Of a DNA stretch of 59,084 nucleotides, positions 34,566 to 46,149 are shown piece after piece. Source of the DNA: Syncephalis plumigaleata (lineage: Eukaryota > Zoopagomycota > Zoopagomycetes > Zoopagales > Piptocephalidaceae); the NCBI GenBank assembly GCA_025201365.1, contig JAIXMF010000042.1, positions 1 to 59,084 of the forward strand, written 5' to 3'. The position numbers and the translations under genes were made by a program. Position 1 is the first letter of the stretch; every line of letters starts with the position of its first letter. The notes below the pieces were generated by a model that did not search any database, had not been told where the DNA came from, and was given only the letters and a program-made list of their open reading frames with translations.

Positions 34566-36417
34566 TTAGGCAATGTAGAGGGCATCGACAAAGCCTTTAG
34601 CAACATCGCCAATAAGCGATTTGTCCGGAATGGTGGCTGCCATGCCATAAATCGCCGCTTGTCCCTTCTTGTTAAGTGATGGATCAGCGCGTACTTCATC
34701 CACCGCCGCTTGCAAGTCTTTGCAAAAGTCGTCGGCGCGCTTGACTGTCAACAATGTACATGAAATGTGTACTGCATCTGGTTCCTGCAGCGAGCTCAAA
34801 TGCCATCCACGACGTGACATGGCGTCATTAACGGCGTGTACATTCAATGGGGCATCCGCCGCAAATGAAAGCGCCGTCATAAGAGGCTTGCCAAGTATGT
34901 GTAGTCCGCTGATCTCCTCGATACCTTTAGCGATACGACGCGCGCACTCAACAATCTCACGTGTCGATTCGACGTAGCCGGCCTCGCCTATCGACATGAG
35001 TGCCGTCCAGCATGAGGCAATCAACGCGCCAGGACGTGACCCGGCAATGGAGGGTGAGGCGTACACGCCGCCCACCCAGGTAGGCGTGACAAAGTACTGA
35101 TAGGAGCGTAGTTCCTTGGTGCGGTACATGATAACTGACGTGCCCTTTGGTGCGAATCCATACTTGTGCGTATCGCATGAGATGGAGGTCACGCCGTCAA
35201 CGCGGAAATCGAACGGTGGCATATGGAAGCCGGCCTTTTCCATGAATGGTGCGATAAATCCACCGAGGCAACAATCAACGTGCATGCCGATGCCGTGTCG
35301 TTTGGCCAGCTTGGCTAGCGCGCTAATGTCGTCAATGGTACCGTATGGGAAATTGGGAGCAGATCCGGCTAGCATAATGGTGTTGCGATTAATGGCGCGT
35401 CGTACTGCCTTCAAGTCCACTTGGAAGGTCGTTTGATTGACAGGTACATGCACTAGACGAATACCGAAATAGCTGGCCGCTTTATCGAAAGCCGCATGTA
35501 TCGATGCTGGCACGACCATTTCCGGCTCGGTGATGCCTTTCGTTTGGCGTGCCCAGTCACGATAGGCTTTACAGGCCATGAGTAGACTTTCCGTGCCGCC
35601 ACTCGTCATGACACCGCCGGCTGATGCTGGCGCATTGTACATGTCTAGAATCATCGCAACAGCTTCAGCCTCCATTTTCCGTACGCCAGGGAATACTTCG
35701 GGATGCAACGGGTTGCTAACGCTGAATAGACGATAGGCATCAGTGCACAGATTAGTGAGTGATTCACCGCCGTGATAGACGGCACCTGAGATACGACCGT
35801 CCTTCCAGTCAACCTTGGACATGCCGTGATACCTAAAGATTAATGATGGAAAACATCATAACAACAAGTGTAAGTATTATATAGCAAAATATAAAATAAG
35901 AAATAATCATGCAATTATGACTATTGTTGTTGTTGTTGTTGTTGTAAACGTACTTTTCTAATTCTGCACGGATTTGTTCCTCGCTAAATCCTTGTTTCGG
36001 TAGATTGAGATAGCGAGTTTCTCCAGGACGCATTGGCGCCACATCTTGTTGCATCTTATGAATTACTTTATCCAGTTCCGCTTGTATCTTGCCACGAACA
36101 CCAGGAAGTTGCTTGGCCCTATTCAGTAGTATCTATTGCCATTTATAGTGGTAACAGCATAAACAGCAGTAGCAGTAGCAGTCTTTTAGTTTGCATTCGA
36201 TATTACATTGTTGCGTACATACCCTAAAGATACTTTGCTTCCATTCCACTAGCAAGCCCACCGGACCACGTAGACGTAGCAGATAAACGAAACGTGATAA
36301 GAAACGATAGATAACCATAATGACGATTATATTCTTGGCCAGTTCCACTCGTGGCGACTTCAGCCACTCTTGCGCTAATAGCCACGATATGGCCAGTCGA
36401 GATTGCACATTAGCCAT
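34566..36417 (-). CDS. DPL1: Sphingosine-1-phosphate lyase
   Basis: Three exons: 36417-36223, 36132-35954 and 35832-34566, giving 546 aa. A PLP enzyme that splits long-chain base phosphates into hexadecenal-type aldehyde and phosphoethanolamine, ending the sphingolipid pathway. The N-terminal membrane anchor is at about residues 28-50. SGAVYHGGESLT, VMTSGGTESLLMACK and HVDCCLGGF are family motifs; the PLP lysine is in SCDTHKYGFAPKG (about Lys348). Length is typical. A MITE lies directly behind the stop codon and supplies an AATAAA about 60 nt downstream. Confidence 0.95.
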
Positions 36418-36939
36418 CGTAAGTAATGGTAAGGTGTAAAGTAAAAAGAAAAAGGAAGCTAGCTCAACGGTAACTGAGGCGACAAGAAAGTAACAATAAA
36501 GAAGTAGCAATTAACGGCGAGACCATAGACATTGAAATGGGTTAGGCGAGAACAAGTGGTGCAGTCAAACAATGAATAATGTCTCAATTGGCATTAAAGG
36601 CGGCAGACTTCGGCATTCAATCCCGTGGAATTCAAAGTATGTCATTGTTGTGATTCGTGTCACAATCGTGATTGGTCAGGCCTATCAGCTCACGTCCTGT
36701 AATGGATAGACTGGCACGTAGAATGGCAATCAATGGGAAAGAGAACGAGTCAGATGGCTAACAAGTGATCATGGTCAATAGGCAAGAAATCATTCATGTA
36801 CATGCCGTAATACAGTAACAACGTTCTATCCTATAATAAATGCTGAAACACATGAACAATCATCATCAGTAGTTGTGTTCTACTTGAACTAATGATGTAT
36901 TTCATATCATTTAGAAAGAGAGAGAGAGAGAGTAATGAT
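36418..36939. other. Spacer between DPL1 and the right repeat arm
   Basis: Promoter and 5' leader of DPL1, ending in an AG microsatellite (36913-36932) at the junction with the inverted repeat. No gene seen. Confidence 0.55.
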
Positions 36940-37259
36940 TGCTGTTTAGATTATTAATGATATGTGTTTACACATACCTTAGCGTAAATCATTTATCATC
37001 ATATGGTAATTCTCCTTTTTGTTACTACATATGAAAGACACGATGACAAGTATGCCTATACGAGGATGGGATATTTATGTTTGATTCAATACGATGAGTG
37101 CATAGTTAAAGCAAAATGAAAATATTGACTATCATGACATGTCGATAGTGGTCATTGCCATTTACGCAGAAAGACTTGTCCATACGATCAATACGATGAT
37201 GTGATGTCGATCTACTCGCAATAGACTGGATATACTAAAGTTGTTTTGTATCAAGTGCG

Positions 37260-37427
37260 ATGTCTACCGACGTATTATTGGCAAACGAGGACTATAGGAC
37301 ACAAGTGTGTGCGGGAGTAATCAAAGCGAAGAAGCTGCAAGGGAGACATGGATCGAATGTCAATATGTCGGCTATTCTTATCGTAAAAGCTGGATGGCAA
37401 CTAGCCTCGGTAATCATGCGTTTGTAG
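37260..37427 (+). CDS. Small conserved ORF in right arm (55 aa), doubtful
   Basis: Counterpart of 3445-3612; the opposite strand is also open (37609-37292, 105 codons). Coding status and strand cannot be decided from two copies that are so similar. Confidence 0.25.
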   Translation: MSTDVLLANEDYRTQVCAGVIKAKKLQGRHGSNVNMSAILIVKAGWQLASVIMRL

Positions 37428-38129
37428 CGAGCTAATAGCGTCTCATGTACCATAAAAAGTGTACTGCTATCGCCTAGCGACTTGCTAATGACGACAACAT
37501 ACCCGGATCCAATGGCATTGCACGTCACATTTGTCTGTAATGTAGCTGTGCGTTCGATTAACTTGCATCCTAGCACATCTTGCATGCTAATAAACTGCAG
37601 CGTATCCACTGCTTACTCTTCACTCGTTGTACACATTTGCACAATCTAAAGTATGGATTTCCTTCTGGTGCTTCAATCTCCAATACTTACTAAATCGAAA
37701 CATAATAAATTGAATCCCACTTCTTCTGGCGTCTACTCATTCAATTCTATGGGATAAACAAACTAGTGTTCTCTGCCATCTACTTACACTGATGAAACAT
37801 GTCAACTGTGATTGTAATCTTGATTGATAGCGCATATAGACAAGCACTTATGAATGACAACACTATCTGATCACTAATTCTGGTATCTTGCTCGAATGAC
37901 TTGATGAAGCAATGTATCAAAAACATACCGATTCTATTCCATTTCCAATTTTATTTTACTAAATGATGTATTTGCACGCATGTATACAACCATGATTCAG
38001 TTTGAATACAATGAGCAACGTGTGCACGCTTATGGACTACACGTGTCATTGTAATAGAAATAAACTGCATCATTGTACCTATAAGTAGAGTATTAGAAAT
38101 GTCAAAACTGACTAGCGATATTAGTTACA

Positions 38130-38306
38130 CGTTCTTCTTTCTTTTTTTTACCGTAGTCAAGTCTCCTCATAGAACTACACGCCAAAGCCATTCCATTTAG
38201 TATACGCAATACACTGCACTAGTCGTCGATATAGATCAGTACAAGTGCGGTTACAAGAATCGAGTTTATTGACGATATATCAACAAGTTACTCGACCGGG
38301 ATAACC
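38130..38306 (+). promoter_or_regulatory. Conserved upstream block of copy 3
   Basis: Same module as upstream of copies 1, 2 and 4, with a CTTCTTTC-rich tract, CTACACGCCAAAGCCA and the leader ending CTCGACCGGGATAACCATG. Confidence 0.6.
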
Positions 38307-39607
38307 ATGAAATACAGCACGATTTCATTATCTGCAATCACACTATGTGTGTGCATGATGCTATCTCATCACACAAATGGCATGGATATGTGGAGTACAC
38401 CATCTCCATTCACCAATAACAATCCGAATCAAATGTCGATGACGGAACAGCAATGGAATCAGCAGCCAAATATTAATATGCAATCTGGAAGCAATAACCA
38501 AATTAATGTAGCTACACCGATACATCCAAACAACATCCAAGGACAATCTCAATCACCAGAGAGAATGATTATACATGCTACAGTAAATCCTGATGATAAG
38601 AACGATATAACTATACATTTCACTGGAAAATATAATTTCGAATCAATGAAATGGCCAAAGGACCCTAAATATACACAGCATCAAATGAAAGAAGAGTGGA
38701 ATGATAAAAATGTCCTAGTTGTATGTTACAATGATAATGAAGGATACGAAAGAGTGAAGGCATTCTATGATGTAAGTAGTTGTAGCTATATCGCCTAATG
38801 ACATTAGCTCACATTATTAGTTAGTATATCGAGGGAATAACAGATCCAATATACAAGAGGAAATTCGACGCCATACTATTTAAGCGTATGGATAATGCTC
38901 AAACAACAGATGGAAAAATAGGCTGTTTCGTATTCAATTTACCTAGTAATTATATTACACTGAGGCGATATTTTTTCCGAAATCCCACATTCGCCATGGT
39001 TAAACGTGTACCAAACATGATTGCCCAATTAATGGAGGGTATGCATGTTGGCAATAGCAACAACTTAGGCATTAGCACTAATATTAATAATAATGCTGTC
39101 TAGGAATTTCATCTCTTAATGAAGTAGGCGTTGCGTATAATAACATTAAAGCAAGGCGTAAGTCGGTGCTTTATTATACCAACAAAAGCTAACCGTATTA
39201 TAATAGATGTCGTGCTTTTAACGGATACTTTGAGAAATGTAAATGGCCTCAAGCTGATCAACTTTGACTTCTCGATTGTCTACAAAGATTTTGGAGAAAG
39301 TATGGCCAGGTCAAGATTTTACCAAAACATAAACGAGCTGTATGCAATTCGGCAAGCTTTCTTGGTGGATGTTGGGCAGACTAGTGCGCTCATTACCAAT
39401 TTATTTTATAATTACGATAGTGTACTAACCACAGAGTTCAAATTCACCGATCCTGCCATGTCCGCTCAATTGAAGCTATACCATGCGCAGCGAAAATCCT
39501 TATGGAATATAAGCAAATTGATGCGTAAAGACGATGCAAATCGTATTATGTTGCATTACATACTCAGCAATGACTACAATGTAATAAAAACACCAATCAA
39601 GGAGTAA
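38307..39607 (+). CDS. Hypervariable secreted protein family, copy 3
   Basis: Four exons: 38307-38771, 38825-39038, 39104-39157 and 39207-39607, giving 377 aa. Signal peptide MKYSTISLSAITLCVCMMLS, Asn/Gln-rich linker with MSMTEQQWNQQPN, and IHFTGKY shared with copy 2. Intron 1 has two adjacent AG acceptors (38820, 38824); only the second keeps the frame. Exon 3 reads GISSLNEVGVAYN, homologous to AVSILNKIGVVYG of copy 4, which confirms the splicing. Function unknown. The C-terminal half again carries LINFDFSIVYKDF. Confidence 0.8.
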
Positions 39608-40552
39608 TTAAATAAACAATATATTGCTATCATTCACTGTAATGATTGCTAGACTATTGATATACTACTATAAATAGCTTCACTATTGCAAGAGATCCTT
39701 GACTGTTTAATCGATCATTATTCCAGTGACATTGTTGATTTGTACTGACAGATTGATATTTCATGTAATGTACGACTGCTTAATGATCAATTCATTGCAA
39801 TACAAACAGCACTAGTTGGCATGTACACGTATGATCTATGCCAACCATCATTGATAGTATCACTTGATAATTCATTCAGTATGCCTAAGCAACATCAACT
39901 TGAATAGATAGATAGTGAGAAATGGTTTATATAGTAGAGAGCAGACAAATGCTTATTCATTGCCGTAATGCAATTCAAATCCACAAGAAATCATTGTCAT
40001 TTCATTAGGAATGCTACTTTAATGGCACTAGTCATCACTGTCTGATGCTTGGCTTTACTATGTCATGGTTGACGTTGATCCATAAGATGGAGACTGTTTG
40101 CATCCTGCATTGTATTTATTTGTATATGGTATCCATTCTCGTCATTCGAATGATCCATAGAACATTCATAACGAATAGTTGATTGACAATTTTGAATACA
40201 GCATCCAAAAACAGCTACCCATAGCCATGATTCAGTTCAAATATAGTACACGACATAGGAATGCTTTTATAGACTGCACGTGTCATTGTAAGATATTTAA
40301 ACTCCATCATTGTATTTACAGCTATAAATGGGTGATAAAAATGTCAACACTTGGCTATCAATAATAGCAGTGTACGCTCTCTTCTTCTTCTTTTTACCGT
40401 AGTCAAGTCTCCTCATAGAACTACACGCCAAAGCCATTCCGTTTAGTATACGCAATACACTGCACTAGTCGTCGATATAGATCAGTACAAGTGCGGTTAC
40501 AAGAATCGAGTTTATTGACGACATATCACGAAGTTACTCGGCCGGGATAACC
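39608..40552. other. Intergenic DNA between copies 3 and 4
   Basis: 39928-40214 is the perfect-looking match to 899-1187. 39610-39925 is unique to this arm. No convincing gene; the open frame 40179-40364 mirrors 934-749 in the left arm. Confidence 0.55.
40375..40552 (+). promoter_or_regulatory. Conserved upstream block of copy 4
   Basis: Fourth copy of the shared module; the leader ends CTCGGCCGGGATAACCATG. One of the few visible changes is in this GGCC. Confidence 0.6.
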
Positions 40553-41901
40553 ATGAAATACAGCACGACCTCATTATCTGCAATCACACTATGTGTGTGC
40601 ATGATGCTATCTCATCACACAAATGGCATGGATATGTGGGGTACACCATCACCATTCACCAATAACAATCCGAATCAAATGCCAATGACGGAACAACCAT
40701 GGAAGCAACAGCCAAATACTAATATAGAGTTTGAAAGTATTAACTGGAATAATGCATTCAGACCAATACTTCCGGTACATCAAAGTAACAAACAAGCACA
40801 ACCTCAATCGGCAGAGAATATGATTATACGTACGGCGGTAGATCCAAGAAATAAGAATATATATATACATTTTCCCGATAAGTACAAGTTTAAGCCAATG
40901 GGATGGTCAAAGAATCTTAGAATTTACCGACAGCAAAAGGAAACAATGTGGGGAGATAAAAAAGTACTTGTACTATGTTACAAGGGAAGCGAAAGATATG
41001 AGAATGCAAAGAGATTCTATGATGTAAGTTACAGCTATAATACTTTATATCATTGGCTTACACCATCATTATTATTGTTATCTAGTATGTCGATAGAATA
41101 GACGATCCAGAATACAAGAGGAGGTTAGGCGACATTTTATTTAAACGTATAGCTAATGGCCAAACGGAAGACAAGAAAATGGGATGCTTTGTATTTGATA
41201 GATCTCACAAATATATTTTCATGCAATCTTTCATTAGGCGAACCACTACATTCACCATAGCTAAACAAATACCCAACATGGTTGCTCGAATAATGGAAGG
41301 TACGTGTATCATTAGAAGCAACGATTTGAATAGTAGCGCTAATCATAGCGCTGTTTAGCTGTTTCAATCCTTAATAAAATAGGAGTCGTATACGGCAGCG
41401 TTGGAACAGAGCGTAAGTCATTGCTTTTACATATGAATGAATCTAACCGCTATCATAATAGATATTATGGTTGCTGAGGATGGTATGGGGCGTATACATG
41501 ATATTAAACTGCTCCACTTTGATCGTTCAACTGTCCACGAGGATTTCAGAGAATTAGCGGCCAATCCCGATATGTCTCCAACATCTAGATTAACAGCAAT
41601 TTATAGTACTTTTGTAGCGGATGTTCAACAAACTAGTTATTTTATCAGCTCACTATTTCTCTTCTACAGGAAAATACTAACCGTAGAATTTCAATTGAAT
41701 GATTATAGTATGGCTTCTGAGCTCCGGCTATACAACATGCAACGAATAGCCTTAGTAGAACTGAGTGATATGATGGTTAAAGCTGAATCTCCTATGATGG
41801 TGATGAGTTACATGGTTTACGACCAATATCACATAATAGCAAGTAAAAGTTATGAAGAATGGCAGATGTTTTATTTATTACACTCGAAATTTAGTCAATA
41901 A
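40553..41901 (+). CDS. Hypervariable secreted protein family, copy 4
   Basis: Four exons: 40553-41023, 41086-41299, 41359-41412 and 41462-41901, giving 392 aa. Signal peptide identical to copies 1 and 2. Exon 1 ends AKRFYD, exon 2 carries IDDPEY, ILFKRI, GCFVFD and AKQIPNMVARIM, exon 3 AVSILNKIGVVYG, exon 4 LLHFDRSTVHEDF. Introns of 62, 59 and 49 nt. Intron 2 is almost identical to that of copy 2 while the flanking exon 2 protein is only about half identical. No domain recognised. Secreted or surface protein, possibly effector-, recognition- or wall-related. Confidence 0.8.
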
Positions 41902-42424
41902 ACCTTTTACATTTAGCAATCTACATATTCACTGTTTATTTACTTGTGTATACATGGTTTGATAATTAATATGCAAGCATTTAATAAATATTGGTTTTCA
42001 ATGATCACAGCTTGTCTCTTTGCTAGTAGTAGATACAATCATCTAGCTTAGGAAATATTCATTCGTAGCATTAACTACTGCCACTACTACCATATGATAT
42101 TTCACTCGTATCATGTCACTTGCATCAAGTGTGACATTTCTTAACATGTCATCACTCAATACTAGTTATATATTACTCGCAAGTCATCTATAATGATAAA
42201 TACGTAGTTGCCGTCTCAACAAGCAAATGGCTGCCGGATAAAAGTGAATGATAGTAAGGGTGGTGGCATTGATATGATCTCTGGTGAGCAAATAAAATCA
42301 TTGTCCGATCATTAAAATCCATCGTGCTTGTTTTTTTTCTTCTTTTCAACTCTACCAACCATTGTTACGAACAGCCTATCTTATTTTATTTTAACTGCAC
42401 GGAACCACTTTAAATTCTAGAATC
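41902..42424. other. Intergenic region, no gene seen
   Basis: 3' flank of copy 4 and promoter of the SPOUT gene; T-rich tract at 42331-42348. Confidence 0.55.
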
Positions 42425-43447
42425 ATGGTGCTCATTTGGATGAAAGACGAAGTCCTTCGGACCTTTCCAAAGGGTCTTCGGTTTATACGATCGCCGCAAG
42501 ATCAATTCATTTCTAAGTTAGTACAATTGCGCGAGAAAAAAGCGCACCGCCTACGAGAAGGGCGTATTCTTGTAATGACAAAGAAAACGATAGACAAGCT
42601 TGTAAAGAAGGACATTCCCATTCGTACCCTAGGGTTAACCGTGGATCCTCGTGTGCGTAAACCAACATTCGCTCCTAGTAGTGAACTATTAGACGCGCCG
42701 TGGGATCACTACGAAGCCGACAAATATATCGCCGTCAATGTGGACGTGGTGCGTCGTATGTTCGGCAGTAAGGCACGACCCGATCCTCATGAGCTATGGG
42801 CGGAGGTCGACTGGCCAAAAACCAGCATGCCCGAGCATCCAACACGTATTCTCGCTCTCTACGGTGTGAACGGCGAGGAGGATTTCGCCTATCTCATGCG
42901 AGCCATTCGAGCTTACAATTGGGACGGTGCCTATTTATTACCAAAGACGTGCGACATCTACAATGATACGGTACAGCGTGTTTCGCGCGACACCGTCTTC
43001 GATTGTCCCTATGAGGAGGGTCGTTTTACAGACTTCATCGAATATACGCAGAAGCACGGCCTTACACCGATTGTTGCCCTACCTCCCTACAGGATAAGAA
43101 GAGCGCTTTCAGATAAGGAAGACATTAAGGGAAAGATGCACAACGGTCTAAGATTTTATAACTGGCCAGAGGATCGTCCTTTAGGCGAGTTCCCAGAGAA
43201 ATTCGCGCTTTTCATTGCTTCCGGCACTTTCCAACCGATACTTAGTAAAATGCCGAATGCCATCGGTGTCTCCATTCCTATGCACAACAATACACCATCA
43301 CTAGGTGTTTCCAACGCCGGTGCCATTCTAATGAACGCCTTGAGCGTGAAAACACAATCCGAATCTAACGAAATGATTCCATTGGCAGATGCAGAACCTG
43401 GTGTTGAAGAGAATGAGTTCGAAGAAGAGGAAAAGGAAAGCGACTAA
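42425..43447 (+). CDS. SPOUT/TrmH-type RNA 2'-O-ribose methyltransferase
   Basis: Single exon, 340 aa. The N-terminal half has a basic REKKAHRLREGRILVMTKKT segment. The C-terminal half shows the SPOUT knot: TRILALYGVNGEEDFAYLMR (motif 1 region), NWDGAYLLPKTCDIYNDTVQ, and IPMHNNTPSLGVSNAGAILM (motif 3, SAM-binding knot). Likely a mitochondrial or cytosolic rRNA ribose methyltransferase; which site cannot be told. The usual IVLG/G-rich motif 2 is not obvious. The acidic tail (EENEFEEEEKESD) is atypical. Confidence 0.75.
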   Translation: MVLIWMKDEVLRTFPKGLRFIRSPQDQFISKLVQLREKKAHRLREGRILVMTKKTIDKLVKKDIPIRTLGLTVDPRVRKPTFAPSSELLDAPWDHYEADKYIAVNVDVVRRMFGSKARPDPHELWAEVDWPKTSMPEHPTRILALYGVNGEEDFAYLMRAIRAYNWDGAYLLPKTCDIYNDTVQRVSRDTVFDCPYEEGRFTDFIEYTQKHGLTPIVALPPYRIRRALSDKEDIKGKMHNGLRFYNWPEDRPLGEFPEKFALFIASGTFQPILSKMPNAIGVSIPMHNNTPSLGVSNAGAILMNALSVKTQSESNEMIPLADAEPGVEENEFEEEEKESD

Positions 43448-43560
43448 CTGATTTGAATGTGTTGCCACTTCTTCGTATATAAACTATATGTATACGAGCT
43501 AGAATAAATGTTATTAATGTTGCAAATAAATACTACGATGTCGTATCATTTTTTATATGT

Positions 43561-44367
43561 TCAACTGCTTTTTATTACATGTAATCCATTGGTGATCCAG
43601 CATGGATCTGGCCATATCTATACGAATATTCGTACAAGTATTAGTGTTATACCGTAGATGATTTATCCTATTAGTATGTAGATATGTATAGATACTTACA
43701 CGCGCAATAACTCGTCCACGTAGTAGAGCTATAGGAACTGGTCCATATTGTCGGGAATCGGTAGAGTTCTCCATATTATCTCCTTGCAACCATACATGAC
43801 CACGCGGTACCTAGGCGAGTTACATTGTCAATACATTTATTATACAGTCATGAATACAAGAGAGAGAGGGAGAGAGGGAGACTTACCGTGACAAAACGCG
43901 TTGGATCCTTAGTAGGATCGATACAAATATTGTCGCCCGGCTAATAGAGATGCATCATCGATGTCGATCGATTAGTTGATTAATAGGTCATTGTAAAATG
44001 ACACTTACCAGACCAAGTATTCGTTTACAAACGTGTCGATGTGGATCAAGCGGTGATACACTTACTACGATATCGCCTAGTCCAATACCTTTTGGTGTCA
44101 ACGAGCTAACAGGGCTGGATTGCATATGGCGTATGCTAATCTTTTCAACTACAATCGTATCGCCTTCATTATTGAGGGTAGGCAACATGGAGGGGCCCGT
44201 ACACTACGATAGGTTATGTCAGTTCAATAACCGCGCTGTTCCAATTTGTGTCTACTCACATTACTGATGCCTGCAACATATTCATTAATACAATGAGCGA
44301 AACAGCCGAATTGTAAGGTAAATATGGCGTATTGACCGTAGCGTGCCAAACGACCAGTAATTGGCAT
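43561..44367 (-). CDS. IMP1: Mitochondrial inner membrane peptidase IMP1
   Basis: Five exons: 44367-44260, 44203-44009, 43940-43887, 43810-43700 and 43617-43561, giving 174 aa. A type I signal peptidase that trims proteins in the intermembrane space. The catalytic Ser41 is in GPSMLPTL and the catalytic Lys96 in [20 protein letters not shown] and SRDYGPVP-like [15 protein letters not shown] match IMP1 rather than IMP2. One N-terminal membrane segment (about residues 12-30). Confidence 0.92.
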
Positions 44368-44618
44368 CGCGAGAGTAAAAAGAAAGAGAGAGATAGAAAG
44401 ATGTTGATCTTTCTTAATAAGAAAAAGGTTAAATCATATACGGACTCAACAATGATTGTTTCTTTATTATTGAATGGCATAACACGTTAAGCACTGCATA
44501 CTGATTATTATTCATTACAATCTATCTAGTTGTTATCACTCAAATCATATAATCTGTTTCGATACTTTTTTAATAATTATTATCAATGTTAGCATATACG
44601 ATATGCATGCAGCGCACT

Positions 44619-46149
44619 TCAACTGTATCGGAATACTAGTGCAACACCATCATCGCCACCTGATACAAGTGTATGCTTGTCGCAGGCAATGGCAAAATCG
44701 AGAATAGTCTCCTGATGACCTTGCCATTGTCTCAATAGTTGACCGGTGAGACCATCCCAAAGACGTACGGCACAGTCGGCGGAACAAGTAACGAGCCAAG
44801 TGGTGGATGGGACCCATTTCACGCGAATCACGGCATCTTCATGCTGTAGCGTGTGGCGTAATCTAAACGTCGTAATATCCCAAATGTTTACCGTGCCATC
44901 CAATGAACCGGCAGCCACTAATGGCATACTATGTATATGTATATGCATATATATATATATATATATTAGTATTCGATGAATTCATTAGTAGATAAACTGC
45001 CCATGATTGTGTTCGATGGTAGAGTACACGTACTTTTCATTAAATGCCACCGACTCGACAGCGTCGTTATTATTCTCGAGCGATCCAAGAATTTGACCAT
45101 TATGCAAATGGATCAATCTAACCGTTTTATCATCGGATGTCGTGGCAACGAGTGTACTATCCGAATTAACAGAGAGTGCCGTAATGATACCGCTATGGAA
45201 ACGAGCATCATCCGCGCTAATCTTGGTGACAGTCGCCGCAGTCTTTGGATCCCATATAATGAGCGAGCCATCCTCCGAGCCTGACACGATCCATTTACCA
45301 TCGGGTGTAAATTGTCCACAAGTAACGGATTCCGAATGACCGGCAAACACGTTCATGCATCGACCCGATGGCACCTGCCACATCCAGAGCGTGGTATCTC
45401 GCGCACCCGCCAGTATGATGTTACCCTTGGGATGCCAGTTGATCCACTCGATCTCCTCGGGACCGTCGAGAGTGACGACATGCGTACCATCCGACACTTG
45501 CCATACATTCACCTTACCGTCCATCCCACCGGTGGCAAGGTATTGTCCATCATGGTTAAAGGCAATTGATGTCACGGAATCCGTGTGGTTCTCGAGTCTC
45601 GCTAATGTCTCGCCCGTATCGGCACGCCATAAATAAGCCTTATCATCACCGCCACCCGTGGCAAATAGATACGGCTCGGATGGATGGGCAGCCACACAGT
45701 AGACAGGCTCTATACAATTACAAGTGTTACTATGCTGAGCCATTCGTTATTTTGAACGCTATTAATGAGATACCTTTATGCTCAAAGAATCCTTGTACCG
45801 AATCATCTTTGAACTCTTCCATATCTTCGTCCATTGCTATTACACATTAGTTGTTAGATGCTAGATATACATATATGCACGTATGACTAAATAGTACAAT
45901 AGTAAACGCACCATTATCTGCCGTGTGTTCCCCTTCCATATCGTCATCTTCTACGGGTGCTTCGCCGGCTGCCACATCAATAATTTGCTCGACATCGTCA
46001 GCTTCAACGAATTCCTCTCCATTATTCTCGTAAGATTCCGTCAGAGTCTCCTCCTATAATAGCATAGCTGTTAGCGTATATTGCCATGCTATTCCACGAT
46101 GCTATTCACTGACCTGAGACGTTGGTAGTTGCTGATCAGGATTGGACAT
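44619..46149 (-). CDS. WD40 protein AAMP/SQT1
   Basis: Five exons: 46149-46114, 46053-45912, 45836-45774, 45709-45034 and 44928-44619, giving 408 aa. An acidic N-terminus (about 80 residues) precedes eight WD repeats, for example DDKAYLWRADTGETLARLENH, DGKVNVWQ and DGTVNIWD. The acidic N-terminus plus repeats such as WINWHPKGNIILAG are typical of AAMP and yeast SQT1, a chaperone that loads Rpl10 (uL16). The intron in the acidic N-terminus uses a GTGCGT donor. Confidence 0.85.

Larger units (their letters stand above)
36940..41122. repeat. Right arm of the long inverted repeat
   Basis: Inverted copy of 1-3932, ending in-window at the point that matches position 1. It holds copies 3 and 4 of the secreted family in the same relative order. 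About 250-300 bp at 39610-39925 has no clear counterpart in the left arm. Confidence 0.9.
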
